DNA of 64,000 nucleotides from DAOUAM01 sp034433305 (GTDB lineage Bacteria; Chloroflexota; Dehalococcoidia; Lucifugimonadales; DAOUAM01): contig DAOUAM010000069.1 in the NCBI GenBank assembly GCA_034433305.1, forward strand, positions 1 through 64,000, written 5' to 3'. The position numbers and the translations under genes are program-made. The first letter of the stretch is position 1. Each line of letters starts with the position of its first letter. This document shows, piece after piece, positions 9,461 to 17,163 of this stretch. The notes beneath the pieces were generated by a model. The model did not search any database. It was not told the origin of the DNA and was given only the letters and a program-made list of their open reading frames with translations.

Positions 9461-10140
9461 GAGGAGACCCGGGCCTGGGGTATCAGGCCCTTGCCGCTCA
9501 TGTGGACGCTGATGGCCGTGGTGTAGGTGCAGCCAGTGGCGCCGTCGTGGATGCACTCGTCGCGGGAGGGCTGTACTTTCAGCAGCGCCGAGATGAGGTT
9601 GGAGTCGAAGGAGCAGACTGCCCTGTTCTGCAGCGCTACCGAGCGGAAGGGGCAGTTGAGCAGCCTGATGCGGATGGCAGTATCGCCGACCTCCACCTCG
9701 GGGAAGAAGTCGGCATCGGACAGTAGCTCCACCAGGGTAGCCAGCCGGTGCTCCAGGTCCTGGCCGGATACCTGGCTCTCGTACTCCCGGAAGACCTGGG
9801 AGGAAAGCCGCTGGAAGACCAGCTTCAGGATGTCGGGGCCGCTCTGGCTGCCGACCTCTTGGGGGGTCAGCAGGCTCAACTCCTGGACTATCATGCCCAG
9901 CAGCCGGTCGTAGCCCTTGGGCAGTGCCTCCTGGCCCTGCTCGGTCAGGTGGAAGGAGTACTCGGGGCGACCGGTCCTCTTGCGGACCTCCTGGAAGGTC
10001 ACCAGGCGGTCGCGCTGAAGGATGTCCAGGTGTCGGCGTATGGTGGCTGGGGCCAGCCCTATCCGCCTGGACAGGCCCTCTACGGTATCGCTACCATTCT
10101 TCTGCAGGAGTTGCAGAATTCGTAGCCGCGTACCTTCCAT
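9457..10140 (-). CDS. SufR-like winged-helix regulator with C-terminal Cys cluster
   Basis: A 227-residue transcription factor. The N-terminal winged helix (LRILQLLQKNGSDTVEGLSRRIG, then a recognition helix ending LDILQRDRL) resembles the ArsR/SufR class. The C-terminal part has four cysteines spaced C-x12-C-x19-C-x7-C (near 175-215: NCPFRSVALQNRAVC, then DECIHDGATGC), the hallmark of SufR-like proteins that hold an iron-sulfur cluster and repress iron-sulfur assembly genes. No suf genes are in this window, so its target is unknown. It has its own strong promoter and faces a divergently transcribed zinc-ribbon gene, which it may control. Confidence 0.8.
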   Translation of the reverse strand: MEGTRLRILQLLQKNGSDTVEGLSRRIGLAPATIRRHLDILQRDRLVTFQEVRKRTGRPEYSFHLTEQGQEALPKGYDRLLGMIVQELSLLTPQEVGSQSGPDILKLVFQRLSSQVFREYESQVSGQDLEHRLATLVELLSDADFFPEVEVGDTAIRIRLLNCPFRSVALQNRAVCSFDSNLISALLKVQPSRDECIHDGATGCTYTTAISVHMSGKGLIPQARVSS

Positions 10141-10171
10141 GAGATATATCCGCCCCTGTTGCCTTATCCAG

Positions 10172-10201
10172 AGTATAGGGGCAGCTTGTGGTTATTGTCA
10201 A
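10172..10201 (-). promoter_or_regulatory. Promoter of the SufR-like gene
   Basis: On the minus strand TTGACA (10201-10196) and TATACT (10177-10172) are 18 bases apart. The start codon at 10140 is about 25 bases past the expected transcription start. Confidence 0.75.
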
Positions 10202-10250
10202 CTAAAATGGGTTTTATAAGCTTTTTATGATACGAGTCGTGTAAATCCCC

Positions 10251-10279
10251 TTGACAGGCCCCACCTGCTCTGCTAGACT
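10251..10279 (+). promoter_or_regulatory. Promoter of the small zinc-ribbon gene
   Basis: TTGACA at 10251-10256 and TAGACT at 10274-10279 with a 17-base spacer. It is divergent from the regulator promoter, with about 50 bases between the two -35 boxes where an operator could lie. Confidence 0.75.
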
Positions 10280-10320
10280 CCCACATCCGTATAACGAAGA
10301 TAGCAAACAGAACACTACAC

Positions 10321-10617
10321 ATGGAGAGGTTGGCAAGCGTGCAGTCAAGATACCAGAAGCAGGATGCGGTCATGGAGCCGGAGGTCCAGGACGCTCCTGT
10401 CTGTCGTCACCACTGGGTGATAGACCGTCCCACCGGCCCGGTCAGCAAGGGGGTCTGCCAGGTGTGCGGCGAGGTCCGGGAGTTCCACAACTACGTGGAC
10501 GGCCCTCCGTGGAGCTACGATGTCTCCCTGGAGAACCTGTCCTCCGGCTCCCGCTATCCCACGGGCTTCGGTGGCCAGGGCTCCGATGGCGACGCCGTCG
10601 CTGAGGACGACGCCTAG
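10321..10617 (+). CDS. Small zinc-ribbon-like protein
   Basis: A 98-residue protein with a C-x-H-H-W motif at about residue 28 and C-x2-C (VCQVCG) at about 46, which together could bind one zinc. The following segment EVREFHNYVDGPPWSYD is also well formed, and the C terminus is acidic and low in complexity. Proteins of this layout occur in Chloroflexota and Actinobacteria but have no assigned function. The ATG at 10321 is preceded by a strong promoter; an internal ATG at 10372 (MEPEVQD) is an alternative. Divergent position suggests control by the SufR-like protein. Confidence 0.7.
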   Translation: MERLASVQSRYQKQDAVMEPEVQDAPVCRHHWVIDRPTGPVSKGVCQVCGEVREFHNYVDGPPWSYDVSLENLSSGSRYPTGFGGQGSDGDAVAEDDA

Positions 10618-10688
10618 CCTGGGACTGGGACGTTCTGTCCACAGTGGGGTCATGTACCCATTCCGGGGCGTGGCCCCATTATTTTTGC

Positions 10689-11453
10689 CTAGCGGAAGAG
10701 GTCAGTGGCCCGGTCCCTCACCAGCGCCTGGGCGCTTTCAGGCCCCGTGGGGTACTCATAGCCCCTCACGATGGCCACCGGCACATTGATGGCCTTGCCG
10801 GTCACCAGCTCGGAGGCGCAGGCCAGCTCGTCGGCGATGGCGATGTTGGTCACCTTAAGCACCTTGCCGCAGGCATCGGGTGTGCCTCTGTAGTCCTTCA
10901 GCGGGCTGATGCCTGCCACGCCAATGGCGAAGTTCACGTGGCCCTCTCGCCATGCCCTGCCGAAGGTGTCGGAGATAACGACCGCCACCGGCGCTCCCCC
11001 CAGCATCTGGCCCACCTGCTGGCGGATGCTCCTGGCCGACGCGTCGGGGTCTTCGGGCAGCAGGGAGACCATGCTATCGCCGGGCACGTTGGACATGTCT
11101 ATGCCCGCGTTGGCGCAGATGAAGCCGTGGCGCGTCTCGGTGATGATGATGCCACGGGCCGCGTCCATCCTCACGATGGCCCTGCTCTCCCGCAGCACCA
11201 GCTCCACCAGGCGCGGGTCGCGGCCACTCTCCCTGGCGACTTGCTGGGCGAAGGCCGATGGCTCCACCGCCCTCAGGTCAACCAGCCGGCCCTCGGCCTT
11301 GGAGACAATCTTCTGGGTGACCACCAGCACGTCTCCCGCCTCGATGGGCGTGCCCTGCCGCTGGGCCGCCGCCGTGATAAGCTGGCCCAGCCTATCGCCG
11401 GGCCTGATCTCGGGCATGCCCGTCACGCCAATGACCTGGATGCGTGGTGCCAA
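10689..11453 (-). CDS. cofE: Coenzyme F420:L-glutamate ligase
   Basis: CofE adds glutamate residues to F420-0 using GTP. The 254-residue reading covers the single-domain CofE: IEAGDVLVVTQKIVSKAEGR near 30, RIVR-type RESRAIVRMDAARGIIITETRHGFICANAGID near 85-115, and ISDTFGRAWREGHVNFAIGVAG near 160. The TTG at 11453 is chosen because it has GAGGAG six bases upstream and starts where the homology starts; the in-frame extension beyond it has no family character. Presence implies the host makes or modifies the deazaflavin F420. No other cof genes are in the window. Confidence 0.93.
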   Translation of the reverse strand: MAPRIQVIGVTGMPEIRPGDRLGQLITAAAQRQGTPIEAGDVLVVTQKIVSKAEGRLVDLRAVEPSAFAQQVARESGRDPRLVELVLRESRAIVRMDAARGIIITETRHGFICANAGIDMSNVPGDSMVSLLPEDPDASARSIRQQVGQMLGGAPVAVVISDTFGRAWREGHVNFAIGVAGISPLKDYRGTPDACGKVLKVTNIAIADELACASELVTGKAINVPVAIVRGYEYPTGPESAQALVRDRATDLFR

Positions 11454-11487
11454 GGCCGTCTCCTCAAGGGCCGAGACTGACGCAGGG

Positions 11488-11516
11488 TTTATAGCATAGC
11501 CTTTCCAGGGTGTCAA
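11488..11516 (-). promoter_or_regulatory. Promoter of cofE
   Basis: On the minus strand TTGACA (11516-11511) and TATAAA (11493-11488) are separated by 17 bases, about 35 bases upstream of the TTG start. Confidence 0.75.
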
Positions 11517-11597
11517 CGCGCGCACACGGCGCTGGACGCGGGATGCTATACTTTTACCGGCCATTTCGCAGGCCAGGTCTGTTGCCAGGAGAAGCCC

Positions 11598-12473
11598 ATG
11601 GTAGTGCTCAGGAGCCTGCTGTTCGTTCCGGGGAACCGCGCCAACATGCTGGAGAAGGCCCTGGGATTCGCCCCGGACGCCTACGTGCCCGATATGGAAG
11701 ACTCGGTGCCACAGGAGGAGAAGGCCAACGCCCGTGGTGTCACGGCCTCCTTCCTGGCAAGGCTGGCCGCCACTGGGCGGCTGGTGGTGCCCAGGGTCAA
11801 CTCCATTGACTCCGGCCTCATGGAGGAGGACCTGGAGGCCGTCGTTGGCCCGCACATCTTCGGCGTCTCGGTGGGCAAGGTGCGCTCCGCCGATGACATC
11901 AAGTACATCTCCGCCGTCATAGAGCGGCTGGAGAAGAGGGCAGGCGTCCAGCCCGGCGGCACCAGGCTGGTGCCGTGGCTCGAAGTGGCCAGGGCCATTG
12001 TCAACGCCTACGACATCTGTATCGCCTCACCCAGGGTCATGGGCGTCGCCTTCGGGGCCGAGGACTTCACCAACGACATGGGCATCCCCCGCAGCGAGGA
12101 TGACTCGGAGGTGGCCTACCCGCGCAGCGTCGTGTGCGTGGCCGCCCGGGCCGCCGATGTCCTGGCCCTGGACACGCCTTACTTCAGCTTCCGCGACCCC
12201 GAGGGGCTGCGGAAGAACGCCCTGGCCTCCAGGAGACAGGGCTTCAAGGGCAAGTTCGCCATCCACCCGGCCCAGGTGGACATTATCAACGAGGCCTTCT
12301 CTCCCTCGGCGGAGGAAATCGAGTATGCCCGCCGCGTGGTGGCCGCCTTCGAGGAGGCCGAGCGGCAGGGGCGCGGCTCCACGTCCCTGGACGGCAAGGT
12401 GATAGACGTGCCAGTAGTCAAGCGCGCTCGACAGGTGCTGGAAGTGGCGAAGGCCCTGGGCCGGCAAGCCTGA
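11598..12473 (+). CDS. HpcH/HpaI-family CitE-like CoA ester lyase
   Basis: A 291-residue TIM barrel of the citrate lyase beta / malyl-CoA lyase group, which cleaves or forms C-C bonds in (S)-citramalyl-CoA-like thioesters using a divalent metal. Signatures are LRSLLFVPGNRANMLEKAL at the N terminus, VPDMEDSVP (metal-site acid), VPRVNSID, GVAFGAEDFTNDMG near 155 and KFAIHPAQVDIINEAF near 230. No alpha/gamma citrate lyase subunits are nearby, so this is a stand-alone enzyme. A TATACT box at 11547 may belong to its promoter, though no good -35 is present. Confidence 0.88.
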   Translation: MVVLRSLLFVPGNRANMLEKALGFAPDAYVPDMEDSVPQEEKANARGVTASFLARLAATGRLVVPRVNSIDSGLMEEDLEAVVGPHIFGVSVGKVRSADDIKYISAVIERLEKRAGVQPGGTRLVPWLEVARAIVNAYDICIASPRVMGVAFGAEDFTNDMGIPRSEDDSEVAYPRSVVCVAARAADVLALDTPYFSFRDPEGLRKNALASRRQGFKGKFAIHPAQVDIINEAFSPSAEEIEYARRVVAAFEEAERQGRGSTSLDGKVIDVPVVKRARQVLEVAKALGRQA

Positions 12474-12504
12474 GTGGTGCTCATGCCTGTGGTGCTATTA
12501 GCTA

Positions 12505-12573
12505 TCAGCTATCAGCCGTCAGCGCCCCAACCGCCCCGAGGGGCTGGGTGAGGCGCTGATGGCTGATAGCTGA
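12505..12573. repeat. Family E hairpin repeat
   Basis: A 22-bp inverted repeat with one mismatch (left arm 12505-12526, right arm 12552-12573; arm core tcagctatcagcc) enclosing a G/C loop that itself contains cgccccgaggggc. It lies just before folB. Confidence 0.75.
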
Positions 12574-12586
12574 CTGCTGACAAGCT

Positions 12587-12967
12587 ATGAAGGGAAGTCC
12601 CGTGGCGAGAGACAGGGTACTGCTGGAAGGCATGGTCTTCTACGGCTACCACGGTGCCAACCCGGCGGAGCGCACGCTGGGCCAGCGCTTCATTGTGGAC
12701 CTGGAGGTGGAGCTGGACCTGCGCACTGCCGGCCAGTCCGACGACCTGGCCCATACAGCGGACTACTCGGCCATGTATGCCGCCGTGAGAGAGGTGGTGG
12801 AGGGGCCGCCCCGCAACCTGCTGGAGAGCGTGGCCGAGGCCATCGCCCGGCGCATTCTGGGCAGCTTCGCCGTGGACGCCGTCCGGGTGCGGGTCAGGAA
12901 GCCGGAGGTCCCCATCAGGGGCAGCGTGCTGGCCCACGCCGCCGTGGAGATTTACAGGGAGCGTTAG
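12587..12967 (+). CDS. folB: Dihydroneopterin aldolase
   Basis: FolB converts 7,8-dihydroneopterin to 6-hydroxymethyl-dihydropterin in folate synthesis. The 126-residue protein shows the family elements LLEGMVFYGYHGANPAERTLGQRFIVDLEVELD (residues 12-45), DYSAMYAAVREVVEGPPRNLLESVAEAIA and the C-terminal RVRVRKPEVPI. The true start may be the internal GTG (VARDRV) at 12602. No other folate gene is adjacent; the gap upstream is taken by a family E hairpin. Confidence 0.9.
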   Translation: MKGSPVARDRVLLEGMVFYGYHGANPAERTLGQRFIVDLEVELDLRTAGQSDDLAHTADYSAMYAAVREVVEGPPRNLLESVAEAIARRILGSFAVDAVRVRVRKPEVPIRGSVLAHAAVEIYRER

Positions 12968-13338
12968 GCTGCGAGGGCGCGCAGGCCGCCTGGCCCCCTC
13001 TCTGACTCTCCCCCAGAGGGGGCGAGAACCCTCCCTTCCCCCCATGGGGGAAGGCCAGGAAGGGGGCAAGCCTGGCCCCTGGCCCCCTCTCTGATACCAA
13101 GTCGCTATGATGAGGCCATAAATACGGTAGGGGCAGGCCTTGTGGTTGCCCAGGGCCTGGGCAGGCACAAGGCCTGCCCCTACAAAATACGGCGCCATCA
13201 TACAGAATTGGTATTATCCCCTTTGTGAAGTAGTCCCCAAGGTGAAAAATGTCCTCACATTCGCCGCGTTCCATGGACCAGTCCTCAATATGAAAAAGAG
13301 TGGGTGCAACTCATTTAAGAGCGATATGCTGATGCTGG
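12968..13338. other. Intergenic repeat cluster
   Basis: This 371-bp gap has no gene. It holds a family A-type core block (runs such as ccccctctctgactctcccc and gggggaaggccagg, about 12990-13090), then the family D element at 13095-13213, then about 120 bp of unremarkable sequence before the winged-helix gene. Confidence 0.6.
13095..13213. repeat. Family D element (gtaggggc type), complete copy
   Basis: A 119-bp near-palindrome. The outer arms start taccaagtcgctatgatg and end catcatacagaattggta, and the inner part is gtaggggcaggcc ... ggcctgcccctac. Partial or variant copies lie at 38332, 38839, 43632, inside 55195-55411 and at 62442. Confidence 0.7.
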
Positions 13339-13719
13339 TTATGGGGCCTGGAAGCGGTACCCGACCTTGTGATAGGTCAGTATATAGAGAGGGTTGCGTG
13401 GGTCAGGCTCCAGCTTCTGGCGGAGTTTCCAGATGTGCGTCTGGAGGGAGCCTTCCTCTTCCACATTCGCAGCATCCATGATGCGGCGCTTGCCCACGGG
13501 CATGCCCTGGCTCCTGACCAGCAGATCGAGGATGGCGAACTCCTTTGGGGCCAGGTGCGTCTCTTGCCACTGGCCTCCACGGTTCAGCCACACGCGCCGC
13601 CTGAGGAGGTCAATCCTCAGGTAGTTATTGAACTCCTGGTTGGAAGGGGACTCTGGCATTTTGTCTCTGGACCTGGCAACAAGTCCCGCCAGGCTGGGCC
13701 TGTACTCACCAAACGTCAT
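13339..13719 (-). CDS. Orphan OmpR/PhoB-type winged-helix protein
   Basis: A 126-residue protein whose C-terminal half is a Trans_reg_C DNA-binding domain: LRIDLLRRRVWLNRGG, then LAPKEFAILDLLVRSQG, QTHIWKLRQKLEPDPRNPLYILTYHKVGYRF. There is no receiver domain; the N-terminal 25 residues are too short for one. It could respond to something other than phosphorylation, or be the remnant of a response regulator. No histidine kinase is nearby. The flanking gaps contain repeats. Confidence 0.8.
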   Translation of the reverse strand: MTFGEYRPSLAGLVARSRDKMPESPSNQEFNNYLRIDLLRRRVWLNRGGQWQETHLAPKEFAILDLLVRSQGMPVGKRRIMDAANVEEEGSLQTHIWKLRQKLEPDPRNPLYILTYHKVGYRFQAP

Positions 13720-13913
13720 GCAAATGGCTTCCCGGTCTCTTTCTGGTATTCCGGCAAAGGGGACGAATTGCTACAGGCGGGGCAGAGTTAACCTGTCCTT
13801 GTGGCTGTGACCATGGAGTGGCTAAAGGATAGGGAAGGGAGTAGGGTGAGGAAGGCCCGGTGAAGCCCCTCGCCTGTCCGGCTCAGGGCTTATTGAGGGG
13901 CGCGCGGCCTGGC

Positions 13914-14498
13914 CTACGCCAGCAGCAGGGCCTTGAGCTCGTCCAGGGTAGCTTGCCAGAGGCCGGCGCGGTACCAGCGCTCCGTCTCGGCGCGTAGCTT
14001 ATCGCGCAGGGCCTGTAGCCTGGCCCTGTCCTCGGGCGCCTGGGAGCGGAGCAGCGTCTCCATCTCCGGGTGGGCCTCGCGCCAGGCCTTGATGCGCTCA
14101 TGGGCCTGGGCTGGGCGCTCCACCCAGTGGCCGATCTCCTGCCACCGGGCATCGTAGAGGGATACCACGGGTATCCTGGTGATGCCTGCTGACGCCCAGG
14201 CCCGCGCCAGGTCTGGACTCGCCGAGCGGATGAAGATGCGCAGGTCCATCCCTGGCACCTCGGCGGCGAGCTGCACTATGACTGGCAGGTTCATCAGGGA
14301 GTCGCCGCACCAGTCCTCGGTCATCACGGCGATGTGGACCTTGCCGCCGTGCTGGCCCACCAGACGCTTGAACAGGTGCAGGTCTCGCGGCGGGATGTCC
14401 ATCTCGTGGACTAGCTGGGTCATTCTGGCGCGGTTGGTGCTCATCTGGGCCAGGTAAGCTGGCCAGGTGAGGCCGGCCTGGTAGCGGGCCTCGGTCAT
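13914..14498 (-). CDS. Thioredoxin-like protein with single active-site Cys
   Basis: A 194-residue protein of the thioredoxin-like family seen in Firmicutes and Chloroflexota. The active-site loop is MTEDWCGDS (Cys64, Ser67), where many relatives have a second Cys. Around it are KVHIAVMT and GITRIPVVSLYD with the cis-Pro. Residues 1-45 and 130-194 are helical and Arg-rich. The ATG at 14498 follows GGAG; an in-frame ATG 21 bases upstream is less likely. A monothiol site argues against simple dithiol reductase activity. Confidence 0.8.
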   Translation of the reverse strand: MTEARYQAGLTWPAYLAQMSTNRARMTQLVHEMDIPPRDLHLFKRLVGQHGGKVHIAVMTEDWCGDSLMNLPVIVQLAAEVPGMDLRIFIRSASPDLARAWASAGITRIPVVSLYDARWQEIGHWVERPAQAHERIKAWREAHPEMETLLRSQAPEDRARLQALRDKLRAETERWYRAGLWQATLDELKALLLA

Positions 14499-14634
14499 GG
14501 GGACTCCAGCCTGTACCATATCTGGTTTCCTCGGTGTGCCGCAGCAGTCTTTTCCGGCTTCGCACTACATACCTTAGCGACACAGTGGGCATCCTGTCGA
14601 GGGTGTGCGCCCAGGTCTGGCGCCGCGCACCGGG

Positions 14635-15450
14635 CTAGGCACTCTGTATGTGGCGGACGTACCGCTCGGCGGAGCGGCGGACCGCCTCTTTGGCCCCGGC
14701 CAGGATATTGCGGCGCCACCAGCCGCCGTAGATGCGGTCGAACTGGTACGGGCCAACTGCATCCACTATGCGCCTGACCTGGGTGGCCGACATGGGTATG
14801 AGGTTGGGGTAGCTGGTCATGAAGCTGACGTGCCGCCGGTCTGCCACCACGGTTATGGTATCGCCCACCAGCAGCGCGCCTCTGCCGTCGGCGCCCTGGG
14901 CCCAGTGGAGCACGGCGCTGCCATCGAAGTGCCCGCCGCACTGGACCAGGGTAACGCCCGGAGCCAGCTCCAGCGGCCGGCCGTCCCAGTAGCGGATGGC
15001 CGGGTCAGGGCGCATCACGTGCTGCTTGTCGGCCTGGGGGATGTAAATGGGCGCATTCCCAAAGGCGCGGCTCCAGGTCACCATGCTGGCATAGAAATGG
15101 GGGTGGGAGAAGCACATGGCCTGGATGCCCCCCAGCGCCTTTATGGCCCTGACGGCCTCGTCGGCAAGGTACGTGGTGCAGTCGTATAAAACGTTGCCGT
15201 GCCTGGTCTGGACCAGCAGCGCCCGCTGGCCTATGGCGAAGCTGGGCAATGTGCCTATGCCCAGGAGGCCAGGCTCCTCCTCCCGCAACTCGTTCCGGTA
15301 GCCTGCCGCCCGCATCTCGGCCATGGTAGTCCACTGCTGGCCGTCCCAGCCGATGTACTGGCGCTCGTCCTCGCATATGGCGCAACGGGACGGCGGGCCT
15401 TCGGTCTCCAGGTACTCCACGCCGCAGGTCTTGCAGATGTAGTTGTCCAC
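14635..15450 (-). CDS. Metallo-beta-lactamase-fold hydrolase with N-terminal zinc ribbon
   Basis: The 271-residue product starts with a rubredoxin-like knuckle (CKTCGVEYLETEGPPSRCAIC, residues 5-25), followed by an MBL-fold domain (YDCTTYLADEAVRAIKALGG; SHPHFYASM as a shortened form of the usual HxHxDH metal motif; GHFDGSAVLHW; LLVGDTI). The GTG at 15450 is chosen because GGAGGGGAGG lies four bases upstream; the longer reading has no family character. The degenerate metal motif lacks the third histidine/aspartate pair, so metal content is uncertain. The combination suggests binding or transfer of a metal or redox partner rather than lactamase activity. Confidence 0.82.
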   Translation of the reverse strand: MDNYICKTCGVEYLETEGPPSRCAICEDERQYIGWDGQQWTTMAEMRAAGYRNELREEEPGLLGIGTLPSFAIGQRALLVQTRHGNVLYDCTTYLADEAVRAIKALGGIQAMCFSHPHFYASMVTWSRAFGNAPIYIPQADKQHVMRPDPAIRYWDGRPLELAPGVTLVQCGGHFDGSAVLHWAQGADGRGALLVGDTITVVADRRHVSFMTSYPNLIPMSATQVRRIVDAVGPYQFDRIYGGWWRRNILAGAKEAVRRSAERYVRHIQSA

Positions 15451-15483
15451 TGCCTCCCCTCCGTTACACTGGCTGGCTGGAAG

Positions 15484-15510
15484 GCTATATCCTGCCCTGG
15501 GGCGTGTCAA
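15484..15510 (-). promoter_or_regulatory. Possible promoter of the MBL-fold gene
   Basis: On the minus strand TTGACA (15510-15505) precedes TATAGC (15489-15484) by a 15-base spacer, which is short. A second TTGACA lies at 15518-15513. Confidence 0.35.
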
Positions 15511-15761
15511 TATGTCAAAGTGCCCACAGTCTGGCCGGCCTTGATGTTGCATGCCTGTGGTATGCTGTGTAAGACTGAATTCAGGTCACTCCATGGCAGT
15601 TGGCCTGGATTGGAGTCCACCGGTGTGCTATTTTTGGAGCATACATTTTCCCCGGAGGCAATGGCCCCAGGCACCAGCCACCTTCCCGGCTGTAGCACGC
15701 GGTGGCCGCCGTGTCTGGAGCATCGTGGCTAACAGGGTAGGGGTGCAGGAGAACAGGAATT

Positions 15762-17162
15762 ATGCCAAGGAACGACAAGCCAAGGACCATCGGAGAACTG
15801 CGCCAGAGTGGCTACAAAGTCCTCAGCGTGAAGGCCGAGATTCGCAAGAACCTCATCCGGAAGATAGAGGGCAACGAGCCGCTCTTCCCGGGCATCGTTG
15901 GCTTCGAGGACACGGTTATCCCGCAGCTTGAGAACGCCCTCCTGGCCGGCCAGGACATCATCCTGCTGGGCGAGCGGGGACAGGCCAAGTCCCGGCTCAT
16001 CAGGCACCTGGTCAACCTGCTGGACGAGGAGATACCCGTCGTCGCCGGCTGCGAGATCAACGACAATCCCTACAAGCCCATCTGCCGGCGCTGCAAAGAC
16101 CTGGTGGCCTCCGATGGGGACGACGTGGCCATAGACTGGCTGCCCAGGGAGCTGCGCTACGCCGAGAAGCTGGCCACGCCTGATATTTCGGTGGCCGACC
16201 TCATCGGCGAGATAGACCCCATCAAGGTCGCCGAGGGCCGCTACCTCTCCGACGAGCTTACCATTCACTTCGGACTCATCCCGCGCACCAATCGCGGCAT
16301 TTTCTCCATTAACGAGCTGCCAGACCTGTCCGAGCGCATACAGGTGAGCCTGTTCAACCTGATGCAGGAGCGGGACATCCAGATCAAGGGCTACCGCATC
16401 CTGCTTCCCCTGGACATCTTCCTAGTGGCCAGCGCCAACCCTGAGGACTACACCAACCGGGGCCGCATCATAACTCCGCTCAAGGACCGCTACGGCGCGC
16501 AGATACGCACCCACTATCCCCGCACCCACGAGCAGGAGTTGCAGATCGTCGAGCAGGAGTACATCCGGTTCCCGGACTCGGAAAAGCAGGTGACCGTGCC
16601 CCACTATATGAAGGAGATTGTGGCTGAGATCACCTCCCTGGCCCGGCGCAGCCCGGAGATAAACCAGCGTTCGGGCGTGAGCCTGCGGGTGTCCATCGCC
16701 AACTACGAGACGCTCCTCAGCAGCGCCTTCAAGCGCGGCCTGCGCCAAAAGGAGCCTGCCGCGCCGCGTGTCAGCGACCTGCCCAGCCTGGTGGCCTCCA
16801 CCACGGGCAAGATAGAGCTGGAGAGCGTCGAGGAGGGGCGTGAGGCCAAGGTGGTGGAGGACCTCATCAAGAAGGCGGTGCTCAACGTCTTTGGCCGCTA
16901 CTTCAACGCCCGGGAGTTCGATAGCCTGGTGGCCCGCTTCGAGCAGGGCCTGGTGTTCGAGACCGGGAGCGACATACCCTCCGTCGCCTATGCCAGAAAG
17001 CTGGCCCAGTTGGGCAACCTGCCCGAGATGGTCAAGCGCATCGAGCCCAGCAGCGAGCCGCAGGCCATCGCCTCGGCGGTGGAGTTTATCCTGGAGGGCT
17101 TGCACCTCAACCGCCGGCTCAACCGCGATAAGGTCGCCGGGAACTACATTTACCGGGGATAG
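15762..17162 (+). CDS. MoxR/magnesium-chelatase-type AAA+ ATPase
   Basis: A 466-residue AAA+ ATPase. Walker A is GERGQAKS (residues 70-77), the Walker B region is GIFSINELPDL (Asn-Glu instead of Asp-Glu), and sensor 1 is FLVASANPEDYTNRGRIITPLKDRYG. An insertion with three cysteines (C97 and CRRC at 108-111) follows Walker A and could bind a metal. MoxR ATPases act with VWA-domain partners to load cofactors or remodel complexes. Here the partner starts one base after the stop codon, so the two form a tight translational unit. It resembles chelatase subunit I, but no chlorophyll or cobalamin genes are nearby. Confidence 0.88.
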   Translation: MPRNDKPRTIGELRQSGYKVLSVKAEIRKNLIRKIEGNEPLFPGIVGFEDTVIPQLENALLAGQDIILLGERGQAKSRLIRHLVNLLDEEIPVVAGCEINDNPYKPICRRCKDLVASDGDDVAIDWLPRELRYAEKLATPDISVADLIGEIDPIKVAEGRYLSDELTIHFGLIPRTNRGIFSINELPDLSERIQVSLFNLMQERDIQIKGYRILLPLDIFLVASANPEDYTNRGRIITPLKDRYGAQIRTHYPRTHEQELQIVEQEYIRFPDSEKQVTVPHYMKEIVAEITSLARRSPEINQRSGVSLRVSIANYETLLSSAFKRGLRQKEPAAPRVSDLPSLVASTTGKIELESVEEGREAKVVEDLIKKAVLNVFGRYFNAREFDSLVARFEQGLVFETGSDIPSVAYARKLAQLGNLPEMVKRIEPSSEPQAIASAVEFILEGLHLNRRLNRDKVAGNYIYRG

Positions 17163-17163
17163 C

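Noticed and set aside
11454..11855. N-terminal extension of cofE to an ATG at 11855
   Set aside because: It overlaps the divergent CitE-like gene and the cofE promoter, and has no family similarity; the TTG at 11453 has a good ribosome site.
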